Origin: Bacteroidota bacterium
GTDB taxonomy: Bacteria; Bacteroidota; Bacteroidia; Flavobacteriales_F; PHOS-HE28
Reading direction: 5' to 3'
DNA: 10,991 bases
NCBI GenBank assembly: GCA_023418095.1
Contig: JAEZDL010000190.1
Span: 1-10,991, forward strand
Below are positions 1 to 5,767 of this stretch, in pieces. The position numbers and the translations under genes are program-made. Numbering within the stretch: position 1 is the stretch's first letter; each line of letters starts with the position of its first letter. A model generated the notes under the pieces. That model searched no databases. It had not been told where the DNA came from and worked only from the letters and a program-made list of their open reading frames with translations.

Positions 1-65
1 GGACGCAGATCGTCCAACGCTTCACGGATCCGTTTTTCGCTCAGGGCGTGTTCAAGCTGGTCCAT
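1..65 (-). CDS. NifU-like Fe-S scaffold protein, N-terminal fragment (cut by window edge)
   Basis: Only the first 21 complete codons are visible; the gene runs off the left edge. The peptide begins MDQLEHALSEKRIREALDDL and then reads RP, which resembles the start of the NifU C-terminal-domain family (a helix ending in a 'LDxxRP' motif just before a conserved acidic-glycine segment). That family holds or transfers Fe-S clusters through a CxxC pair, which would lie outside the window. The ATG at 65-63 sits one base after the mrp stop (69-67), so the two genes are almost certainly co-transcribed. An in-frame ATG at 92-90 would add nine residues and overlap mrp; I prefer the shorter form because of the tight junction. 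Family assignment comes from a very short peptide plus the mrp context. Confidence 0.6.
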   Translation of the reverse strand, partial: MDQLEHALSEKRIREALDDLR

Positions 66-66
66 T

Positions 67-1149
67 TCAAACGGGAACTTTACGGTCGGCATTCTCCAGC
101 GCTTTCAATCGGAGCTGGAAGGTATCACAAAGCTCTGAAAAAGCCGCTGCCGCCGGGGTGTCTTTCTGCAGCACCGCAGGTCGCCCGGCATCGCCTGCTT
201 CACGAATGCTCTGCACAAGTGGCACCTGACCCAGGAATGGCACCTTCAATTCGGTGGCCAGCGCCTCCGCTCCGCCCTTTCCGAAGATGTGGTACCTGTT
301 CTGTGGAAGCTCCGCTGGCGTGAACCAGGCCATGTTCTCCACGATGCCGAGCACCGGAACGTTCACGCTAGGCAGCGCGAACAATCCCACGCCCTTCCGC
401 GCATCGATCAGCGCCACCTGCTGCGGCGTGCTTACGATGATCGCTCCGCTGAGCGGCACGGCGTTCACCAGTGAAAGATGTATATCGCCGGTTCCCGGCG
501 GAAGATCCACAAAGAGAACATCGAGCTCGCCCCAATCGGCATCCTTGATCAATTGCTCGAGCGCCTTCGTGGCCATGGGACCGCGCCATGCGATCGCCTG
601 ATCGATCTGGGCGAAGAAACCGATGCTCAGGAGCTTCACGCCATAACTTTCGATCGGCACGATCAGGTGCTTTCCGTCCTTCTCGATCGTACCAGGTTTT
701 TCCTGCAGCACATCGAACATCAGTGGCATGCTCGGGCCGTAGATGTCCGCATCCACCAGCCCCACCTTCATTCCGCGGGCGGCCATACCTGCGGCCAGGT
801 TGGCTGCGATCGTGCTCTTCCCAACACCACCTTTTCCGCTTGCGATCGCCACGATATGCTTCACCCGCGGAAGCACTTTTCGCAACGGGCCGCGATCGCC
901 GCTCAAGGGCGTTACGTCCACGAGCACCTGCAGATCCTGCCCGAGCGCCTGTTTCAGGTTGAAGATCACCGCCTCCTCCATGCGTTTGCGGCTATGCATG
1001 GCGGGATTGCTCACTTCCACCTTCACGTTCACCTTCGATCCATCGATGCGAATATCGCGCACCAGATCAAGCTCAACGATATCCTTCTTCAGGTCGGGTT
1101 CGATCACGCGCGAAAGCGCGCTCAGTACAGCTTCTTTCGTGAAAGCCAT
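67..1149 (-). CDS. mrp: Mrp/NBP35-family P-loop ATPase (Fe-S cluster carrier)
   Basis: A 360-residue cytoplasmic protein predicted to carry and deliver Fe-S clusters using ATP. Residues 1-85 form a MIP18/DUF59-type domain (IEPDLKKDIVELDLV). The rest is a ParA/MinD-like ATPase with a deviant Walker A GKGGVGKST at 105-113, DADIYGPSMP at 133-142, Walker B LFVDLPPGTGD at 212-222 and ENMAWF at 271-276. Family members usually have a CxxC pair just after ENM(S/A)xF that binds a bridging cluster; here the segment reads TPAELPQNRYHIFGKGG and the only cysteine in the protein is C341. I recall this cysteine-less form from other Bacteroidota, so it may be a lineage variant. The gene lies 33 bp after the alkyltransferase-like gene and directly before the NifU-like gene. 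There is no Shine-Dalgarno sequence, and a TAnnTTTG element lies 8 bp upstream of the ATG. Confidence 0.93.
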   Translation of the reverse strand: MAFTKEAVLSALSRVIEPDLKKDIVELDLVRDIRIDGSKVNVKVEVSNPAMHSRKRMEEAVIFNLKQALGQDLQVLVDVTPLSGDRGPLRKVLPRVKHIVAIASGKGGVGKSTIAANLAAGMAARGMKVGLVDADIYGPSMPLMFDVLQEKPGTIEKDGKHLIVPIESYGVKLLSIGFFAQIDQAIAWRGPMATKALEQLIKDADWGELDVLFVDLPPGTGDIHLSLVNAVPLSGAIIVSTPQQVALIDARKGVGLFALPSVNVPVLGIVENMAWFTPAELPQNRYHIFGKGGAEALATELKVPFLGQVPLVQSIREAGDAGRPAVLQKDTPAAAAFSELCDTFQLRLKALENADRKVPV

Positions 1150-1157
1150 TGGTGGCG

Positions 1158-1165
1158 CAAAGGTA
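1158..1165 (-). promoter_or_regulatory. Candidate -7 element (TACCTTTG) upstream of mrp
   Basis: The minus strand reads TACCTTTG, an exact match to the Bacteroidota -7 consensus TAnnTTTG, ending 8 bp before the mrp ATG. No -33 TTG/TTTG is visible at the usual spacing. If active it would give mrp-nifU their own, nearly leaderless transcript separate from trmB read-through. Confidence 0.35.
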
Positions 1166-1182
1166 TGGCCTATGCCGATGCC

Positions 1183-1548
1183 TCAGACCCCCAACTCCAC
1201 CGCAGGATCCCAGAAAAGCCGATCGAACCCGACCACCTGATCTTCCTTCACCTCCACTCCTTCGCGCTCCAGCATTTCCTGCATTTGCGTTGGCGTGCCG
1301 AAATGGTGCTTGCCAGTGAGCATGCCGATCCGGTTCACCACGCGATGCGCCGGCACTTTCGGTTTCACCGAATGCGATCCATTGAGGCAGAAGCCCACCA
1401 TGCGGCTGCTGCGCACGGCGCCCAGGTATTTTGCGATCGCGCCATAAGAGGTCACCCGGCCCCGTGGGATCTTCCGCACCACGTCCATCACATCGGCGAA
1501 GAAGTCGCGCTCCTGCACCGCATCGCCGATCAAGGTGCGTTTCTTCAT
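1183..1548 (-). CDS. MGMT-fold alkyltransferase-like protein (ATL), active-site Cys replaced by Ala
   Basis: A 121-residue protein matching the DNA-binding C-terminal domain of O6-alkylguanine-DNA alkyltransferase: PRGRVTSYGAIAKYLG at 28-43, an arginine-containing SSRMVGFCLNG at 47-57 and PAHRVVNRIG at 66-75. In true MGMT/Ada enzymes this last motif is PCHR and the cysteine accepts the alkyl group. Here it is PAHR, so suicide alkyl transfer should not occur. ATL proteins of this kind (PWHR in E. coli) bind O6-alkylguanine, flip it out and flag it for nucleotide excision repair. The chosen ATG (1548-1546) overlaps the trmB stop in ATGA, a translational-coupling junction; a longer reading to 1605 would intrude into trmB and add sequence unlike the family. 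Function is inferred from the family; whether it works with UvrABC in this lineage is unknown. Confidence 0.85.
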   Translation of the reverse strand: MKKRTLIGDAVQERDFFADVMDVVRKIPRGRVTSYGAIAKYLGAVRSSRMVGFCLNGSHSVKPKVPAHRVVNRIGMLTGKHHFGTPTQMQEMLEREGVEVKEDQVVGFDRLFWDPAVELGV

Positions 1549-2234
1549 TTCGCTGGATCCAGCTGAAAGCGGATATAATGGATCGTCCGGCCCTCCTTCA
1601 ACCACATGCTTTCATAGTACGTCCGTATCCCCAACACCGCTTGTTCCGCAGTGCTCACGCGATGGATCAGATCCGCATAGACATCATCGCTCTTTTCGAT
1701 CAACCGCAATTCTTGTTCTTCGATCTGATCCAGTGTGTATCCGTAGAGTAACGGGCTGTCGGTCTTCAAATGGATCAGGCCGCCGGGCTTCAGGATCTGC
1801 CGGTAACGATCCAGGAAAAGCGGACTCGTGAGCCGTTTGCGCGCTTTGCCGATCTGTGGATCGGAGAAGGTGAGCCAGATCTCGTCCACCTCATGTTTTC
1901 CGAAACAACGAAGGATGTGATCGACATGTGTACGCAGGAAAGCCACGTTGTTCAAGCCTTCTTCCAGCGCATTTTTCGCACCGCGCCAGATGCGTGCGCC
2001 TTTGATGTCCACACCGATGAAATTCCGATCGGGATAAAGCCGCGCCAAGCCCAATGTGTATTCACCGCGACCACAGCCAAGTTCCAGCACCAGCGGCGCT
2101 TCACGACGGAAAAGTAGTTCGTTCCAGCGGCCCTTCAAGTGAAGATCCACCTTCGACAGTTCCGCGAAAGTGGGTTGCACCACATGATCGAAGGTGAGGT
2201 TCTCCTCGAAACGGCGGATCTTGTTCTTTCCCAT
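1545..2234 (-). CDS. trmB: tRNA (guanine-N7-)-methyltransferase
   Basis: A 229-residue class I SAM-dependent methyltransferase that forms m7G46 in the tRNA variable loop. The SAM-binding motif is ELGCGRGEYT at 51-60, followed by FIGVDIKGARIWRGAKNA at about 72-89. The family signature appears as EIWLTFSDPQIGKARKRLTSP around 118-138, and the TDSPLLYGYT segment at 158-167 matches the substrate-side region near the C-terminus. I chose the ATG at 2234 because the resulting MGKNKIRRF start matches Bacteroidota TrmB proteins; an ATG 26 codons further upstream would run into the divergent glycosyltransferase gene. The gene overlaps the downstream alkyltransferase-like gene by 4 bp. It is divergent from the gene at 2279 across 44 bp. 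Confidence 0.94.
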   Translation of the reverse strand: MGKNKIRRFEENLTFDHVVQPTFAELSKVDLHLKGRWNELLFRREAPLVLELGCGRGEYTLGLARLYPDRNFIGVDIKGARIWRGAKNALEEGLNNVAFLRTHVDHILRCFGKHEVDEIWLTFSDPQIGKARKRLTSPLFLDRYRQILKPGGLIHLKTDSPLLYGYTLDQIEEQELRLIEKSDDVYADLIHRVSTAEQAVLGIRTYYESMWLKEGRTIHYIRFQLDPAK

Positions 2235-2278
2235 GTGCGGCGCGCGAAAATACTCGGTGCAGCGATCATCTTTGGCGC
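2235..2278. promoter_or_regulatory. Short divergent promoter region, trmB / glycosyltransferase
   Basis: Only 44 bp separate the two divergent starts, so promoters must lie here or inside the neighbouring genes. Each strand has a one-mismatch version of TAnnTTTG: TATTTTCG on the minus strand (2252-2245, 10 bp before the trmB ATG) and CATCTTTG on the plus strand (2267-2274, 4 bp before the GTG). No Shine-Dalgarno sequence is visible. The match quality is weak. Confidence 0.3.
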
Positions 2279-3373
2279 GTGTTCCACGGAAGCAGGATAC
2301 TGGTCGCGCCACTTGATTGGGGTTTGGGACACGCTACGCGATGTATTCCGGTGATCCGGCGATTACTTGATCTTGGCGCGCAGCCGGTGATCGGTGCGGA
2401 CAATGCGCCATTGGAATTACTGCAGAATGAATTCCCGGATCTGGAATTCCACCGGATCGAAGGCCGGAAAGTGACGTATTCCTCTTCGGTCGATCAGAGC
2501 ATTGCTATCGCACTGCAACTCCCATCGCTGTTCCGGAGCATCTCACGCGAACATGATCGGACGAAGAAGATCATCGACGCACATCGGATCGATGCGATCA
2601 TCAGCGATCAGCGTTTCGGCGTGCGCGATCCGCGTGTTCCGAGCGTTTTGATGACACATCAGGTCTTTCCGCAGCTGGACTTTGGAAGAAGGATCGCCAC
2701 GTGGATGGACCACCATTTTATCCATCGGTTCGATCGGTGTTGGATCGTGGATCAGCCGGATCCGCCGGGTCTCGCCGGCGATCTTTCACATGGAAGGAAT
2801 CTTCCCGGCAATGCGCGCTACATCGGTGCATTGAGCCGTTTCGCTCCGATCCCACAAACATCTTCCGATCGGCAGATCGTTGCGATCATTAGCGGACCGG
2901 AGCCGCAGCGATCCATGCTCGAACAGATCCTGATCACCCGGATGGATCACATCGAAGGCGAGCATTTGTTGGTGAAGGGGATCCCAGGCGATCGATCGGA
3001 ACAGATCGGTAACATCAAGGTGGTTGCGCACCTTTCAACTGAAGAACTCACCCTTGAATTGATGAACGCTGGACTCATCGTTTCGCGAAGCGGATACAGT
3101 ACGATCATGGATCTGAAAAGTCTCGGAAAACCGGCGCTGTTGATCCCAACGCCCGGCCAGCCGGAGCAGGAATATCTTGCGAAACTTCACTCGAATGGGA
3201 ATGAATTCATCATTCAACACCAACACGCCATCGATCTGGATCTTGCGCTCAGGCGGATCGGGAAATGTTCGATCGCTCCCTCCCATCATACACATCAATT
3301 GTTGGATCGGGCCCTTGAAGAACTTGCCGGAATGGTGAAGAAGAGAAGGTTGGAATATCTTCAGGCACCATGA
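2279..3373 (+). CDS. GT28/MurG-like glycosyltransferase
   Basis: A 364-residue protein with the two-domain GT-B layout. The N-terminus has ILVAPLDWGLGHATR at 7-21, with the GxGH loop of the MurG/MGDG-synthase group, and ISDQRFGVRDP at 108-118. The C-terminal half has the donor nucleotide-sugar motif, starting VSRSGYSTIMDLKSLGKP at 268-285 and ending in LLIPTPGQPEQEYLA at 287-301, closely parallel to MurG. No membrane segment is obvious. It is not murG itself: the acceptor-side sequence differs, and the usual dcw neighbours are absent. Donor and acceptor cannot be told from sequence. The start is GTG; the in-frame region upstream offers no ATG and the conserved strand begins by residue 6. It overlaps the downstream nuclease gene by 4 bp, so the two are probably translated from one message. 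Confidence 0.85.
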   Translation: MFHGSRILVAPLDWGLGHATRCIPVIRRLLDLGAQPVIGADNAPLELLQNEFPDLEFHRIEGRKVTYSSSVDQSIAIALQLPSLFRSISREHDRTKKIIDAHRIDAIISDQRFGVRDPRVPSVLMTHQVFPQLDFGRRIATWMDHHFIHRFDRCWIVDQPDPPGLAGDLSHGRNLPGNARYIGALSRFAPIPQTSSDRQIVAIISGPEPQRSMLEQILITRMDHIEGEHLLVKGIPGDRSEQIGNIKVVAHLSTEELTLELMNAGLIVSRSGYSTIMDLKSLGKPALLIPTPGQPEQEYLAKLHSNGNEFIIQHQHAIDLDLALRRIGKCSIAPSHHTHQLLDRALEELAGMVKKRRLEYLQAP

Positions 3374-4614
3374 TCGATCTTCGATCCATCCTCCTTTCCA
3401 TTGCGATCCCTTGCGTGATCACAAGCTGCGCCCAGAGCGGCCTCGATCAACAGTTGATCGAATTGCAGAAGGAACAGGTGCGGTTGAAGGAAGCACAAGC
3501 CGATCTCGATCGGCGAACGGATTCGATCAAGCTTGCGATCATCCGTAGTGATCTGATGCGGATCGGAATTCCGCGGATCGAAAAGGGAGAGATCCCGATC
3601 ATCCATCCCGGTCATGTGCTGGTGTACGATGAGGAACATGAACTTGCGAAATGGACGGCGCACATCGCTTCACCGGAACTGATCGAAGGTGATCTCGCGC
3701 GGATCGATTCGTTCATTCCCGATCCGCTCGTGACCACCGGCACCGCGATCGATCTTGATTATCGCGGCAGCGGTTTCGACCGTGGTCATCTTGTGCCGAG
3801 CGCTGACATGCGCTGGGATGCAAGGGCGCTGCAGGCCACGTACCTCTTCAGCAACATCGCACCGCAATTCCCCGACATGAACCGTGGCCAGTGGGCCGAA
3901 ATGGAGGATCGGATCCGGCGGTATGTGCACCATACCGGCCGGAGACTTTTCGTGGTGACAGGTCCGGTGTTGGAAGATGATCCGCCGGTACTGGGGACCA
4001 CGCGTGGCGCCAGCGAAGTTTCCATCCCGAAGGCCTTCTTCAAGGCGATAGCCGATCTGGATGCGGATACGGTGAAAGCGATCGGTTTCCTCATGCCGAA
4101 CCACAGGCTCGATGGATCATCCATCGGCTATGCCGTGAGCATCGATAGCATCGAATCGGTCACCGGCCTGGACCTTTTCCATGGGCTCGATGATGCGGTG
4201 GAGAGGAACATCGAAGCGATGCGCGATCCTCATGCATGGTACACGCCCCACGATCCCTTCCGCAATGAAGTGGGACCGATCAGGGCGCCACTACCGAAAG
4301 GCATGTTCAACAGCGTGCAGGCGAAATACCAGGTGGGCAGGGTGGCCACCATCTGCGGTACCGTGGTGAGCACGCGCCGCACGCGCAGGGCGAACGCTGT
4401 GTACCTCAATTTCGATCGTGCACATCCCGACCAGGATTTCTATGCCACGATCTGGGAATACAACGGCCCGAACTTCAGTTACAAGCCGGATGAGTTCCTG
4501 CTGGACAAGAAGATCTGTGTGACGGGCAAGGTTACGCTGTACGAGGGCATTCCGAGGATCAGCATCAACAACGAAAAGGAAGTGATCTTCTACGAGGAAG
4601 CGATCGGCCGTTGA
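3370..4614 (+). CDS. Lipoprotein DNA/RNA non-specific endonuclease (NUC1) with C-terminal OB-fold-like domain
   Basis: A 414-residue predicted lipoprotein nuclease. The hydrophobic leader ends in VITSC at 16-20, so C20 is the likely lipidated residue. A charged heptad-like stretch (about 25-57) may form a short coiled coil. The betabetaalpha-metal nuclease domain spans about 80-275: DRGH at 137-140 (H140 as general base), NIAPQFPDMNRGQWAEMED at 162-180 with N171 the metal-binding Asn and E179 eight residues on, spacing close to Serratia nuclease H89/N119/E127. FVVTGPV at 194-200 is also typical. Residues about 318-412 (VGRVATICGTVVSTRR, AVYLNFDRAHPDQDFYATIW, KICVTGKVTLYEGIPRISI) look like an OB fold, a nucleic-acid-binding module. 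The catalytic residues look complete. It starts in the ATGA overlap with the glycosyltransferase. Likely role is extracytoplasmic nucleic-acid breakdown or nutrient scavenging; a cognate immunity gene is not evident. Its end lies 3 bp from the convergent kinase gene. Confidence 0.88.
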   Translation: MIDLRSILLSIAIPCVITSCAQSGLDQQLIELQKEQVRLKEAQADLDRRTDSIKLAIIRSDLMRIGIPRIEKGEIPIIHPGHVLVYDEEHELAKWTAHIASPELIEGDLARIDSFIPDPLVTTGTAIDLDYRGSGFDRGHLVPSADMRWDARALQATYLFSNIAPQFPDMNRGQWAEMEDRIRRYVHHTGRRLFVVTGPVLEDDPPVLGTTRGASEVSIPKAFFKAIADLDADTVKAIGFLMPNHRLDGSSIGYAVSIDSIESVTGLDLFHGLDDAVERNIEAMRDPHAWYTPHDPFRNEVGPIRAPLPKGMFNSVQAKYQVGRVATICGTVVSTRRTRRANAVYLNFDRAHPDQDFYATIWEYNGPNFSYKPDEFLLDKKICVTGKVTLYEGIPRISINNEKEVIFYEEAIGR

Positions 4615-4617
4615 TCT

Positions 4618-5640
4618 TCACGCTTTTTTCAGCGTGAAACTGAACGTGGTGCCTTTTCCTTCCGTGCTCTTCGCGGTGATCGTCTGCTGATGCGCATCGA
4701 TGATGTGCTTCACGATCGCGAGGCCCAGGCCCGATCCACCTTCGTTGCGTGCGCGGCTCTTGCCCACGCGGTAGAACCGCTCGAACACGCGCGGCAGATG
4801 CTCCGCGCTGATCCCCATGCCATCATCGGCCACCTCCACCACGATCCTGTCGCCGAGCGGATAACTGTGCACGGTGCAGGTTCCGCCATCACGGCCGTAA
4901 TCGATCGCATTGTTCAACAGGTTGGTGAACACCTGCGCCATGCGATCGCCATCGGCCATCACCATTGTTCCCGGCTGGAGCGCATTCACCAGCTGCATGC
5001 CTCTCTTCCGTGCCCGCATACGCATCGGATCGATGATCTCCTCGAGCAGTTCATGCAGATCGATCCGCCCGGTATCCAGGTGCATGATCCCGCTCTCGAG
5101 CTTGGTGATCAGGTCCATGTCCTCCACGATCTTGATCAACCGGTCCACGCCGTTCGATGCACGTTCGAGGAAATCGCGGTTCACACGTTCATCTTCAAGG
5201 CCCCCTTCCAGCAGGGTGAGGATATAGCCCTGGATATTGAAGATCGGCGTTTTCAGTTCATGCGCGAGATTGCCGATGAATTCACGGCGGAAGCGTTCGC
5301 GTTCCTCGAGCTTTTCGATCTGTTCGCTTCGCTCGGTGGCCCATACCGCCACATCTGCATCCGCCATTTTCAAGGGATCGCTGCTCCGCTCCTTCCTGCC
5401 CCTTCGCAGGTCATGCACCGAGCGGTAAAGGTTGTCGATCCGAGACCTGATGTACCGATCCAGAGCAAACTGTACGATCACCGCTGAAAGCATGAAGATC
5501 GCGATCGAAAGAAGAAAGATCGTTCCTCCGGAAATAGCGATGGAAAGGAACGTTACCGTGATCTGGAGCGCCGCCGCGGAGAATGCGGTGATGGAGGTTG
5601 CGGCAAGCAGGGAGACCTGGCGGGATGATAGTTGCGCCAA
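4618..5640 (-). CDS. Membrane sensor histidine kinase (PhoR-like architecture, no adjacent response regulator)
   Basis: A 340-residue HisKA/HATPase kinase. Two hydrophobic segments (about 9-30 and 34-60) are separated by only a few residues, so there is no real periplasmic sensor domain; a short basic linker and helix (61-120) lead to the catalytic core. The H box is FIGNLAHELKTP at 121-132 with H127; the N box is NLLNNAIDYG at 240-249; G1 is DDGMGI at 272-277; the F box is FERFYRV at 286-292; G2 is GGSGLGLAIV at 301-310. All phosphotransfer and ATP-binding motifs look intact. The start is TTG: an in-frame stop lies 7 codons upstream and no ATG is available. A TATATTTG element lies 19 bp upstream. 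The gene is divergent from a Na/phosphate cotransporter, hinting at a phosphate-related signal, but neither the signal nor the partner regulator is visible. Confidence 0.9.
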   Translation of the reverse strand: MAQLSSRQVSLLAATSITAFSAAALQITVTFLSIAISGGTIFLLSIAIFMLSAVIVQFALDRYIRSRIDNLYRSVHDLRRGRKERSSDPLKMADADVAVWATERSEQIEKLEERERFRREFIGNLAHELKTPIFNIQGYILTLLEGGLEDERVNRDFLERASNGVDRLIKIVEDMDLITKLESGIMHLDTGRIDLHELLEEIIDPMRMRARKRGMQLVNALQPGTMVMADGDRMAQVFTNLLNNAIDYGRDGGTCTVHSYPLGDRIVVEVADDGMGISAEHLPRVFERFYRVGKSRARNEGGSGLGLAIVKHIIDAHQQTITAKSTEGKGTTFSFTLKKA

Positions 5641-5659
5641 AGCGTGGATCGATAACGAT

Positions 5660-5667
5660 CAAATATA
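5660..5667 (-). promoter_or_regulatory. Candidate -7 element (TATATTTG) for the histidine kinase gene
   Basis: The minus strand reads TATATTTG followed by ATCG, an exact TAnnTTTG match 19 bp before the kinase TTG start. No clear -33 TTTG is present upstream. The extended string TATATTTGATCG is nearly repeated, facing the other way, at 5732-5743. Confidence 0.45.
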
Positions 5668-5711
5668 GCGGCCTTCACCGCGCCTGTGCCCGATATCACG
5701 AAGACTTAACG

Positions 5712-5739
5712 TTGCCGAAACACTGGCCTGATACATTTG
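5712..5739 (+). promoter_or_regulatory. Candidate promoter (TTG - 17 bp - TACATTTG) for the Na/Pi cotransporter
   Basis: TTG at 5712-5714 and TACATTTG at 5732-5739 are 17 bp apart, close to the Bacteroidota -33/-7 arrangement; this is the best promoter match in the window. Initiation a few bases after the -7 element would fall at about 5743-5747, giving a leader of roughly 20-25 nt. Confidence 0.5.
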
Positions 5740-5741
5740 AT

Positions 5742-5761
5742 CGCCGCGACGCCACGCGGCG
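5742..5761 (+). promoter_or_regulatory. GC-rich hairpin immediately before the Na/Pi cotransporter start codon
   Basis: CGCCGCG at 5742-5748 pairs perfectly with CGCGGCG at 5755-5761 around a 6-nt loop and ends 6 bp before the ATG. A competing stem pairs ACGCC (5749-5753) with GGCGT (5758-5762). It occupies the place of a ribosome binding site and could limit initiation, provided the transcript starts upstream of it. Confidence 0.35.
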
Positions 5762-5767
5762 TTCTCC

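Noticed and set aside
478..1566. A 362-codon open frame on the plus strand across mrp and the alkyltransferase-like gene
   Set aside because: It is fully antisense to two well-supported genes, is abnormally rich in histidine and arginine, and matches no family I recognise; codon bias of the real genes explains its openness.
2279..4614. Toxin-immunity or defence cassette built around the NUC1 nuclease
   Set aside because: There is no candidate immunity gene, no secretion-system marker and no toxin-delivery domain; the lipobox and OB-like domain suit a resident envelope nuclease better.
4617..4638. Hairpin TTCACGCT - TTTTTC - AGCGTGAA as a terminator between the nuclease and kinase genes
   Set aside because: The T-run is in the loop, not after the stem, and the whole sequence is accounted for by the kinase's last codons (FTLKKA and stop). 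It may still help termination but the evidence is thin.
4690..5487. A 265-codon open frame on the plus strand opposite the histidine kinase
   Set aside because: Same histidine-rich antisense composition; the minus-strand kinase has all catalytic motifs.
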